Assembly (NCBI GenBank): GCA_021234535.1
Contig: CM037840.1
Coordinates: 14,959,415-15,023,414, forward strand
Source of the DNA: Stichopus chloronotus
Lineage: Eukaryota > Echinodermata > Holothuroidea > Aspidochirotida > Stichopodidae
Direction: 5' to 3'
Length of the DNA: 64,000 nt
The notes beneath the pieces were generated by a model. The model saw only the letters and a program-made list of their open reading frames with translations. It ran no database searches and was not told where the DNA came from. This document shows, in pieces, positions 12,401-22,860 of this stretch. Numbering within the stretch: the stretch's first letter is position 1; the number at the start of each line of letters is the position of its first letter. A program made the translations under genes and the position numbers.

Positions 12401-14285
12401 GAACAGACAACCACTCGGATACCAACCATCACAACAGAACAATCAACCACACCACAAAAGTCAACAGTAACTGAAACTACCCCAGTCATAACAACCACAG
12501 AACGAGGAACAACACAAATACCCGAAACAACAACTCCTGAACAGACCCCAACAAGTCCAATAACAACACCAACCAATGCAACAACGCAACAACCAACAAC
12601 TTCTGTACCATCTACCACAACAAAACAACCAACAACGACACAAGCAACTACCCCAACTGAAACTACTCCAGTGGTAACTACGTCACCACAAGTAACAACA
12701 ACTCCATCAGAAGTAACCACTACAATAGAAATCACATCACCACAAACAATAACACCATCTAAAGTAACAACAGAACAGACAACCACTCGGATACCAACCA
12801 TCACAACAGAACAATCAACCACACCACAAAAGTCAACAGTAACTGAAACTACCCCAGTCATAACAACCACAGAACGAGGAACAACACAAATACCCGAAAC
12901 AACAACTCCTGAACAGACCCCAACAAGTCCAATAACAACACCAACCAATGCAACAACGCAACAACCAACAACTTCTGTACCATCTACCACAACAAAACAA
13001 CCAACAACGACACAAGCAACAACCCCAACTGAAACTACTCCAGTGGTAACTACGTCACCACAAGTAACAACAACTCCATCAGAAGTAACCACTACAATAG
13101 AAATCACAACACCACAAACAATAACACCATCTAAAGTAACAACAGAACAGACAACCACTCGGATACCAACCATCACAACAGAACAATCAACCACACCACA
13201 AAAGTCAACAGTAACTGAAACTACCCCAGTCATAACAACCACAGAACGAGGAACAACACAAATACCCGAAACAACAACTCCTGAACAGACCCCAACAAGT
13301 CCAATAACAACACCAACCAATGCAACAACGCAACAACCAACAACTTCTGTACCATCTACCACAACAAAACAACCAACAACGACACAAGCAACAACCCCAA
13401 CTGAAACTACTCCAGTGGTAACTACGTCACCACAAGTAACAACAACTCCATCAGAAGTAACCACTACAATAGAAATCACAACACCACAAACAATAACACC
13501 ATCTAAAGTAACAACAGAACAGACAACCACTCGGATACCAACCATCACAACAGAACAATCAACCACACCACAAAAGTCAACAGTAACTGAAACTACCCCA
13601 GTCATAACAACCACAGAACGAGGAACAACACAAATACCCGAAACAACAACTCCTGAACAGACCCCAACAAGTCCAATAACAACACCAACCAATGCAACAA
13701 CGCAACAACCAACAACTTCTGTACCATCTACCACAACAAAACAACCAACAACGACACAAGCAACAACCCCAACTGAAACTACTCCAGTGGTAACTACGTC
13801 ACCACAAGTAACAACAACTCCATCAGAAGTAACCACTACAATAGAAATCACATCACCACAAACAATAACACCATCTAAAGTAACAACAGAACAGACAACC
13901 ACTCGGATACCAACCATCACAACAGAACAATCAACCACACCACAAAAGTCAACAGTAACTGAAACTACCCCAGTCATGACAACCACAGAACGAGGAACAA
14001 CACAAATACCCGAAACAACAACTCCTGAACAGACCCCAACAAGTCCAATAACAACACCATCTAATGCAACAACGCAACAACCAACACCTTCTGTACCAAC
14101 TACTACAACAAAACAACCAACCACGTCACAAGCAACTACCCCAACTGAAACTACTCTACTATTAACCACCACACCACAAGTCTCAACTCCTCTGGGAACA
14201 ACAACTGAAAAAACTGCAACTCCGGCTGCAAATGTTTCAACGGTGTCTCCTCAAAGTACACCACAATCTACTTTAACTTCACCGG
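9450..14285 (+). CDS. mucin-like gene, giant Thr/Pro-rich (PTS) repeat exon
   Basis: One 4,836-nt exon (1,612 codons), acceptor CACATATAG and donor GTATGA, phase 1 at both ends. It encodes an uninterrupted, cysteine-free Thr-rich chain: 53 of 124 residues in the typical unit are Thr, the rest mostly Pro, Ser, Gln, Glu, Val and Ile. Such chains are substrates for dense mucin-type O-glycosylation and form the extended part of secreted mucins. Each full unit also carries one NAT sequon. The open frame extends upstream to 9287 and downstream to 14386, but those parts are hydrophobic or non-repetitive and lie beyond the splice sites. Preceded in the transcript by the TIL exon and microexon, followed by CTCK exons. 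The near-identity of the units points to recent expansion or homogenisation. Confidence 0.85.
9554..14120 (+). repeat. 372-bp VNTR array (13 units) inside the PTS exon
   Basis: Nearly identical tandem units start with SVPSTTTKQPTTTQATTPTE. Eleven are 372 bp (124 codons); two, at about 11300 and 11522, are 222 bp because the same 150-bp segment is missing from each. The first and last copies are flanked by diverged partial units. Variable codons (for example ITSPQ against ITTPQ, ITTRQ, ITTLQ) mark individual copies. Every unit length is a multiple of three, so copy-number changes stay in frame. Confidence 0.95.
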
Positions 14286-16254
14286 GTATGACTTTATTAT
14301 TGATTTACGATTTGTCAGCCTTTGTAACATTAGGGACTTTTGGATTTGGAGGGTTGAAAGCACCCGCACACGTCGTTACGTCCTGACACTTATGGCGTTT
14401 CGAGAGACGACGGTGTAAAGGCCTTGCCATATTCCAGTATATCACGCTAATATAAAATTGATTCATACTTGATGCCACATAGCAATGTAAAACCGTGATA
14501 TGAGTTCTAATTCATTGCTGCTAGGGGTTTGTCGGTAGAACAAGCTCGAACAGTAAAGATGGCTTTTAATACTACTAATAGGCCAAGGTTGTACGCTCTC
14601 GTCCAACAACGACATTTCTTTTTGTGTAAACGAAGACAACGCGGTGAAGTATATACCAGGGAGTTGTACTCATTTACGCTCCCTGCTTAATCACAGGCCT
14701 ATATATGACAGCTACAGTGTTTACTAATATAATGGCAGCTACAGTTTGAACATTAGTAGTAGTTGCAGAAGTAGTAGTGGTAGTAGTAGTCGTACTCGTC
14801 TTCGTCGTAGTAGTAGTAGTATCATGGTTTTTCAATTAGACGAGTTACGATCACATAGTAAATATCTATTTACCGTAGCATGTTACTTGAGACGCCATAA
14901 TTGTGAAAATATTCGCCTTCTCTAAAATCCAGCTCTGTGCTGCGCTATATTTCAGCTGGTGGCTGTGTAGCGCTTGCGACATGGAATATGAACCGGCCTT
15001 TCGAATGACATCATAACAGTCATTAAAAGTTGCAAAGTTTTGTTGGCTTCCACACTCATCACAATGCTGTAACAATGGAGCAAAATTACTTTGCAACCCC
15101 TTGTATCGGTCTGTTTCTAGACCAGACATTTAATCAGACGACGGTTCTGAAAGTCAACACGTCCGAGAAAGGCTGGCTTCTGCTCCTGCGCAGACCAAGT
15201 TTCTGTTGAGCGTTCCATCCTATTGTCTACCGTCCTGAAATCGAAAAGTCCTTACTGCATTGTTGAGGACGAACACATATTGTTCTGACAGATTTGAAGT
15301 GTTTTTTTGTAAAATTTAAAATTTGTGCTATAGAGCTACAGCGTGTCATTGTAAAAGGGTTTCACAAAGTATGTTGAATATGATTTTTTTACCTTGGTGC
15401 TGTTGCTTTTTAATGATTAGTGATGTTTGCTTCAAGTAAATGAGAGGGGGACGTTTAAGACACAATCACTAGTTGATTGCTTTAACAGATACCTAATTAT
15501 CTGCAATTTCCCATTCAAGTGAGTGACCTTAAGTGGAGTGAAAGTCTACGAATATTCAAAAATTGAAAGAATCAGCTACCACTATCTTAGCACTTAGGTT
15601 GATTATTTTTACAGAGTATGTTAGAGCTTAATACTTTGGGAATCATGCAATATACAGTTTGACAAGTCGGTTACGCGCGTAGTGACGTCTACGTTGTAGA
15701 CGACAACATTTGGGGTACCAGAGGGGGCAATCAGCAACTGTAATTTCTTGGCCCACATCTGGCTGTACGCTCGGCAATTGCCCATATGTATCACATGGTT
15801 TTGAAGAGGATGTCATGCGGGTTATACAGGCTCTCATCGACCTATGTCTCCCATACCGAACCCACATAGGTGCCATCTGGGCAAAGCAATCGCAAGGCTA
15901 TTTCTGTTGACATCATTGCTCTTAAGTGTTCTATGCATGGCCCTGCATAAAACCAGATTGGTTGTCTAAATTGGGCTAGACTTCGTCTCAACTCGTTTTA
16001 TCTAGGTTGAACTGGACCGTAGTTGAATTTGCTGGCGCTAAAAGCAAATGTGATTTTTACCAGGTTCAACTCAGCACAAGAGCAAACATTATGAGTGTTT
16101 TTTACCAAACCAGAGACATTCATAGATGTTAAACCGACATTTGCCTTTTGTTGAAATTAAGAGAACAAATATTTGAGACTTTTATTTACAGTGGCTACCT
16201 TTAATATAATAAAATGCCACCTTTAATACCATATTCTTTCTCTGATACTTTTAG
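14286..16254. other. intron of the mucin-like gene
   Basis: From donor GTATGA at 14286 to acceptor CTTTTAG at 16254. Holds a GTA-type microsatellite at about 14756-14822. Short open frames near 15.64-15.91 kb on both strands resemble nothing I recognise. Confidence 0.6.
14756..14822. repeat. (GTA)n trinucleotide microsatellite
   Basis: Imperfect run of GTAGTAGTA with TGG, TCG and TTC interruptions, inside an intron. Confidence 0.75.
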
Positions 16255-16382
16255 TGCCATGTCTTCCGTGTGACGTCCACAAACTGCCAAACACCTCCTA
16301 CGTTATCAACGACTGTGTGACCGACCCGATCTCTCTTTCAACGTGTGTAGGCAGTTGCCCATCTTCATACACTTACACGAAG
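16255..16382 (+). CDS. mucin-like gene, first CTCK (cystine-knot) exon
   Basis: Acceptor TACTTTTAG, entry phase 1, and donor GTATCT, exit phase 0; 128 nt. It encodes 43 residues with six cysteines, including CDVHKL and LSTCVGSCPSSYTYTK. The pattern C-x-V, then C, then C-x-G-x-C followed by an aromatic/Ser-rich strand, is that of the first half of the C-terminal cystine-knot domain of mucins and VWF, which mediates C-terminal dimerisation. The second half is supplied by the exon at 19096, which joins exactly in phase 0. Confidence 0.8.
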
Positions 16383-19095
16383 GTATCTTATCAGAATATT
16401 TTTTTATTTATAGAATATAGTATCTTCCCTTAGGCCTTAATCATTCTGACCCTATGGACCCTCATACCCTTCCTCTCTTGTCCCCCATCTTAGTTTTCTG
16501 CAGGAGAAACTCTCCAGTTCTTTCCGTCTTGGAGATGTGTAGGCCTACTGACCATGTGAAGCTTTGTGGATCACTAAAAAAAACTCGTTTCTGTTTCTTC
16601 AGATGCCATGCAAGACTGAGCGTAGCGATTGCCAACCAGACTTTTGATGATCAGTGTATGTGTTTGAATTACTCTCTACAACAATTACTACGAAACATGT
16701 CAAACATTATCTTGGTGCAGCACTAACAGCGGGATGAGTTTTTGCGAAAAAAAAAACCCACCTACAAGAACAGGATTTAGTTCTCTACAGAAGCTAGTGA
16801 TAAGAGTTTTTTTAATAAAAATGTTATCCAAATATCCTGATCTGAGCACTTGATTCAGTCTTGTTTAGACACACAAAATTTTGGATCAAATGATCAGTTT
16901 CTTCTAAGTTTACCTGTTTGGCAATTAGGAAAAACACAACGTACCATCCCCCCGACCCCCGCTTCAGAAATGTGGCGTAGGCCGTGGGGTGGAAGAGCAG
17001 AATGCCCCAAACAAAAATTGTGGGGAACCGATGGACGATGTTTACAAATAAAGGATAGCATAAAAGGCGAAAAGAGAGGGCGGGGATTGATGGTAAGTTG
17101 ACAGGGTTTGGGAGAGCTGGTTAGAGCTTAACCTGAGGGGGACTGAGAAATTGATGGACTTTGCAAGTGTGATCTTTTTATGACATTGGAAACTGAGACA
17201 AAACAGATTAACAACACAATTGAAACAATGTCTTCATACATTTTTGGAATCATTGGTTTGAATATCTATTAGATATTATTGCTACACGCAGTATACGAGT
17301 ACGACGAAAGTGAATGGAATCCGCAGCAGAATGGTAGGAATATTTCTTTCACGCAGGACTCAATTGCAATACGCCTTCCCGGACTGTCAATCAAAACCTA
17401 AGTTATCAATGATGTCATGGATTCTAGAAACCATGTTCTTCTATTTTTTCCAACCCTAACGCTGAATTAAAAAAAAAAGAAAGTATTGGTTGCCAATACC
17501 AACTAAGGTCATTGCCAACACGCAATATAACTATTCAAAAGTACGTCAATTCTACTACTTAAAAATATGTCACGTCTACTACTTAAAAGTATGCCATTTT
17601 CATTTTTAGAGCTGGAAATGTTTCACCACGCGTGCATGCAACAAGCTCATGTTTTGTCCTGGCGTCCCCCTCCCCCCCCCAAAAAAAATTCAATCGGACT
17701 CTGAGTCGCTTCGTTGCATCAGATAATTTTGAACAGCCTACCGTAATTTTAACTTTTATGTTCAAACTTAAAAAAGTGGGGTCTAGGGGAATGTTCAGAG
17801 CTATTTGAAAACTGTTTCAAGAATAAATGAAACAGGATGAAAACAGGATTTTTGGGTAATTTTAGCTCAAGTGGTATGCATTACCATTCATCATACGGTT
17901 TATTGCGAAATTGCAAGCATGAGATCCCTTATTAAAGACTGGGTACATGTGGCTTGGAACTCTCAGGAAGTGCCTTCTCCGGCCATCTGAAGAGTTCGAA
18001 AATCCACGCCAACCGATGATGGCGCTCCGTTTACATAGTCCTGACAACACTCACCCCTCCAATACATTTTAACCTTTATTTTAGGTTCTTGGGTGAGGTA
18101 ACAAAGAGAGTCCGTTCCCCCCTGATGGGACGACTAAAAATGGCAAACATGATTTTTTTCTAGGCAAAGGGGAGGGGTGCCCCATTACCTCTCCTCGTGC
18201 CTCCTAGGCCTATCTGTAAACCGACTGATTTGACATCCTGGCTTAAGCCAGAAAAGAGTAACATCCCTCACCTTATACCCTATCTAGGAAAAAAAACAGG
18301 GACGATGAGTCGATTTTCCCTTCCCTAAAAAAATTCCTGGCTACGCCCCTGGTAAAGTGACTGGAGAGAAAGATTAAGTTTCAGAGGGTAGAGAAGATGT
18401 TATGCATGAAACTATTAAAAGAGGTCATCCTAATGTTGCTAACTATTGGTAATCCCCGAATGCTCAAGCGCGCCCCTTACGTAACTAAGCTGAAATTCCC
18501 TGATGCCACCCATTCAAGGCTTTTAAATTTGTGGTAGTGTAGTTACATAGAAAATATGTCGCTAAATGAAAACAAGTTACGGAGGAATTCCAACTAATAT
18601 TAAACCACAAACACAAGAATCACAGAATTGTTTTAATGATGTTATCTTCAGCTGGAGTTATTTAGACAGATGTATCATTGCAGGGGAATTTGCATTTGGA
18701 TACTTTACAAAAAAAAGCAAGTAAAATTTCTTACAATTTAAAGCTTTTGGTAGTGGCTATGCTTGCATTAAAACGACACAACATTATAATTGATTTTATC
18801 AACATCATTCCCATTTGAGCGATTTTATATCTGCGCCACAGCGCATTAATAAATTTCCGTTTCGTGTTGCCGTTTTCGTGTTCAGCTACTTGTGCAGCCA
18901 ACAAGAGATTTCGGTTGGCATTCTTGTGGAATTGCAAGTACAGCCACAAATGAACTAATGATGCTAACGTTGAACAGGCAAATTGTCAGAGGAGTAAATA
19001 GGTCCAATATGTTATCCTTCCTGCGTTGTCTCTCTTAATGGCTGTCTTTTCACCTTCGATTTGACAAGTTTCTCGTTCAATCCCATAACACCCAG
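16383..19095. other. intron of the mucin-like gene
   Basis: From GTATCT at 16383 to the acceptor CACCCAG at 19095. No other exon supported. A CAG at 16602 followed by a short Cys-containing frame ending in TGA at 16645 was considered as a terminal exon and dropped in favour of 19096. A (C)n(A)n run near 17670 is low complexity. Confidence 0.55.
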
Positions 19096-19257
19096 AGTGC
19101 CAACGGGACCTTAAGTGTGGACCAGAGCTGCAGTTGCTGCAACGTAGACCATTCCGAGATCAAAGAGTTCACGGCCATGTGTGGAGATGTCCGGAAGACC
19201 GTCACGGTTGAACTCATCATAGCCTGCAGCTGCCGAGCATCGATCTGCACGCTTTAA
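19096..19257 (+). CDS. mucin-like gene, second CTCK exon with stop codon
   Basis: Acceptor CACCCAG, entry phase 0, 53 codons and a TAA stop at 19255-19257. The peptide has the hallmark QSCSCCNVDHSEIKEF (C-x-C-C), then a TAMCGD cysteine, then VELIIACSCRASICTL with the closing C-x-C and final Cys. This is the second half of a CTCK domain, and it continues the sequence of the exon at 16255-16382 without a phase break. With it the five exons form one open frame of 1,832 codons. An open frame on the opposite strand over the same bases is a shadow. No clear AATAAA was seen in the following 270 bp. Confidence 0.85.
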   Translation, partial: SANGTLSVDQSCSCCNVDHSEIKEFTAMCGDVRKTVTVELIIACSCRASICTL

Positions 19258-19529
19258 GAATTCCGTCATCGTCAGGAGACCACGGCCTTCCAAACGTTCA
19301 AAATATAATCTTTAGCAGAGAAAGAAATCGTTGTAACGATGTTTTTATGTGAGTAAAATATTTGGTAATTTAGGAGAAAAGTAGGAATAGATTTAACAAA
19401 GCCAATTATACTTTTTTTATTTCAGGGAGGATGTAATTCTAGTAACACGATGTTCTCAATCAATTCTTTTTTTCAAGCGTTATCAAGCTTTCTCAGAAAT
19501 ATATTTTGAGTGGGCCTTTCTATTCATCC

Positions 19530-20123
19530 ATAGGGTGATTTTGGTCCCTGTAATGATGGGGCAGAACTTTTGTGTGGAGAACCCGACCTATGTATGGGAA
19601 TTTCCGGGTTTTGAATTTTTCACTACTCACACAGAGATTGACTGCCTCAGGTAGAAATTACACGCTTGGGCTGGCCCAGTAACTTTGGTCAGTTACCTTT
19701 GCAATCTTAGCTGGGATATTGGTTACTCCATCAACACACAAGTAGGTCTGTTTCTAGGATGTTTATAGACTATATCCGATTTTGTGTTCTGCATGCTTTT
19801 TAATTAATCTTGGTAAACTTTCCTTACTTTCTGTGCAGAAATAAGACAACAAACTTATAAGAGAAGCAGAACAAGGAATTTGTTAAAACAAAGAAATCAA
19901 TACATGGCCCAGCTTAAGTGAGTGTTGACTAGCCACACAATTACAGTTAGCTTAGAGCTTAGAAGATAATGTTTCACACCCTTTTACCCCTGAAGGGAGA
20001 AGGCTAGCAATGATGGTTATTGCCTAATTGTCCATGAACTGGAAAGATGTTATCACAGTGAAGGTATGTTGGAGTGAAAAAAAAAATCTTGCCCCATGAC
20101 TACTGGGAACAGAATCACGCTAT
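19530..20123 (-). mobile_element. MITE-like inverted-repeat element, copy 2
   Basis: Reverse-complement copy of the 594-bp element at 1491-2084, highly similar along its whole length, with the same imperfect terminal inverted repeats. It lies about 270 bp past the stop codon of the mucin-like gene, in its presumed 3' flank or 3' UTR. Confidence 0.75.
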
Positions 20124-22589
20124 GATCCTTTTCCTTTAGTAGCTACTTTTGTGTTTCTATTAAGTGAAGTATCCAGGGACAATTTACAATTTTAAATGCG
20201 TAGTTTGTATTCTGGATTGATTCTATTGATTAATTATATTTCTACAGTACTTGTGAAATACGTCATAAAAATAGCAATTTAGACGTTTCTAGCAGAATCA
20301 CATTGTGAGATCACTGCATGGTCTCCTAACTGCATTTGAAATCTAGTTTGTTGGCTCGCTTATTTTTGTCACTCTTCTTACAGCATCTCCTTTCAAGGAA
20401 ACGTCTAACAAACTATTAATACCAAAAATTGTTTATTAACGACATCAGGCACACAAGCTTAACTTGTTAAATTTAGAGTAAAATAAAATTTTCAACTGTG
20501 TTTACGAAATATAGTTCTTTCTTTTCCCTTTTGGGACAAGGGTAAAAACTAGATGATTTTCACACTTTTAATGGTACTGTAAGTTTTAAGGCTCTGACTT
20601 CAATTAGACATTTCATTTTTAATTTTGCCAGTAGCCTAGTGAATCATTTAAGAAACGTCTCACTAATGCACAGTGTCTCTCCTCTTAGTTGTTGCTATTG
20701 CTTGTGATGTTATTAGCATTACTATTATAATAAAGACATAAGTTGAAGCATAAAAACATAAACATAAACACTGTGCAACAGCTTACAGTCGATGTCATAA
20801 ACACATAACAATTGGTGTGTAATTCTTATTTTAAATCTCGAAATAAACTTGCCTCTCTTCAGACTGATTTTGGTCTTTGTCTCTTTTGTTCTTTAAAAGT
20901 GAAGAACCTACGTAACCCTAAAACTTGACACCAGTGAAAAAGTTCCATTAAGTACGTCGTAGGGTTGTATTAAAAATATTATGGAAATTAAGGTCACATC
21001 TCTTAAGCTATTAAACCGTTCTTTTTATACAGTCAAGATTAAAAGGAAATACAAAGACTTCAAGAAGTGCCAATGTGGCAAATTTCCCATAATACAACAT
21101 GCGACATTTGAAAAAAAAAGATGTGTCTTTAAAATTCGTAACTTCTATAAACTAACACGGACAACACCCAATAGTACAGCTGGGCAAATATCTGGTTGCC
21201 CGCGTAGCCCCTTTTTCGTCCCCCTCCCATATGGTTGCTGACCCGAAGATATTTCGTAACGAGTAGCCGAGAGAAAAAAACTCTGGAGGAGGTTACCCTG
21301 GGTAAATATCTTAGGGAGACGGTGATGATGGGAAGCCCATGTATTACAGTTCTGGCAGCTGCAAACACGCCAGATTGGAATAGCCTTTCTTGTGGTCCCC
21401 TTTGCAATAAGGGTTTTTTCACCCAGCAGTGTCCCTGATGGGTACGAGATTTTAGCAGAGGGGTATCCTAATGAGTCCGTCAACAAAGATGATGGAAACC
21501 CTAACATTTCTTAAATGTAATGAACATGTTTTGTAGATCCATGTAACGATTGTCACAGTGTAACTGCATAGGCGCTTGGAGGGGTGTTGTTAGGTCTGAC
21601 TAGAACTGATGTACAGGTAGAAACAATATCCCCAGTCAAGGTCGTGTTTGCTGTTAGTTGGTTGCTGGAGAGGAGGGGATGGGGTTTTGCAATATCACTC
21701 TACATAGACTTATTTGACTCAGCTCTCGTAATCTTGAGTTTCCCTTTTCCCTACAGCAGTCTGTTGTTTACTCTTCTCTTTGTTCGTTTTATGCAACTGA
21801 TATATAGCATAAGTTTCATCGCAAAGACATTATATCACATTAAAAATGATAGACTCCACAGCGTCCCATTTACATCACTACAGTAACCATTCCACAGGTG
21901 GAATAGTCTGCTTACTATGACTACCAACTAAAATCTGTAAACCTGTTCTAAACATGTGTTTGCAGCAGGAATGATCTTTTAGTAGTGTGTTTGACACATT
22001 GCATGTCAAATTTGTACCGCAACTCGAGGACTTGGACTAGGTACTTACGTCTCGGACTCAGACTCAAAAGGTAAAGACTCGGACTCGGATTTGGTGGACT
22101 CGGCTCTAACACTGGTCACCACCTCTGAGATTAGCCATAATAGAAGACTGCAGTTGTGATTATTTGATGTCTATATCATGACCTCCTTGATTTTCCCAGG
22201 TTGAGGAAACCAGGGTGAAAGTGCTTCAATATTGATTTAAATCACAATGCTTTTATGAAGCAAAATGATCAAAGTTTCGTTTCGTCGGTCTTTTAAATTA
22301 ATCACTACAAAAGATTTAAACTCATTGAAAACAAGGATTTTTTTCCTCGATATGGGTGAAACTTTTATTTCAATAACGTGTTCGGAGGTTAGGGATCAAA
22401 GGAGATATGTACATAAAGAATGATTAGCTGTTCAAAGATACATTACGATATTCCAATCACAACATGACTTTTTGCTTATGTTGGGTTTTGGTAACTTACA
22501 CATAATTGTTTGTCTGAGAAATGCCATCTATTTCATGGTAATCGTTTGCCTTGTAGAACATATTTCATCTTACTTTGTGTTAAAAATGC
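20124..22589. other. intergenic, nothing recognised
   Basis: Overlapping open frames on both strands at 21.13-21.51 kb reach 120 codons but have no recognisable motif and no splice context. A degenerate GGACTC repeat lies at 22024-22108. Confidence 0.4.
22024..22108. repeat. degenerate GGACTC hexanucleotide repeat
   Basis: Words such as CTCGGACTCAGACTC and GACTCGGACTCGG recur with interruptions. Confidence 0.6.
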
Positions 22590-22860
22590 AGGCATATCAT
22601 GCCGTTATTCGTACGTTAAAATGGGACTGACTTCAACCTCAGTCTTCTCTTGTTCAACTGAGGTTTAACTTCTTGTAAATTGTCATGGCCTTAGGTCAGT
22701 TTCATCACCCCATGCTGTGATAATCCACATGGTCATTTAAACATCGTTCTCCTAAAGTAATTCAGGTGTGTCAAGGGGTATTAGGTGTCATGTTTATTGA
22801 ACGCTTTAGGATGGTTTTAGCACGATTATAACGTCATGTAACTCATTAAAGAATGTGCGT
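22590..22860 (-). repeat. dispersed repeat, copy B (inverted relative to 2242-2660)
   Basis: Reverse complement of parts of copy A: the AAAATGGGA block, CTTCAACCTCA, GCTGTGATAATCCACATGGTC, AATTCAGGTGTGTC and GGGGTATTAGGTGTCA occur in the expected inverted order. Confidence 0.6.

Noticed and set aside
9785..13759. Ten identical 60-codon Cys/Trp-rich frames on the - strand, one per repeat unit
   Set aside because: They recur exactly once per full 372-bp unit and are antisense shadows of the Thr-rich repeat.
16603..16647. Possible terminal exon of the mucin-like gene (MPCKTERSDCQPDF then TGA)
   Set aside because: It fits phase 0 and has an acceptor, but lacks the CxCC of a CTCK domain. The exon at 19096-19257 completes the domain correctly.
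19111..19293. A 60-codon open frame on the - strand with a good-looking acceptor and a loop resembling a calcium-binding motif
   Set aside because: The + strand over the same bases encodes the second half of a CTCK domain with the C-x-C-C and C-x-C signatures, in phase with the exon at 16255-16382. The - strand frame is its shadow.
21145..21507. 120-codon open frame on the - strand with overlapping frames on both strands
   Set aside because: Three frames are open over the same bases, which points to composition rather than coding. No motif was recognised.
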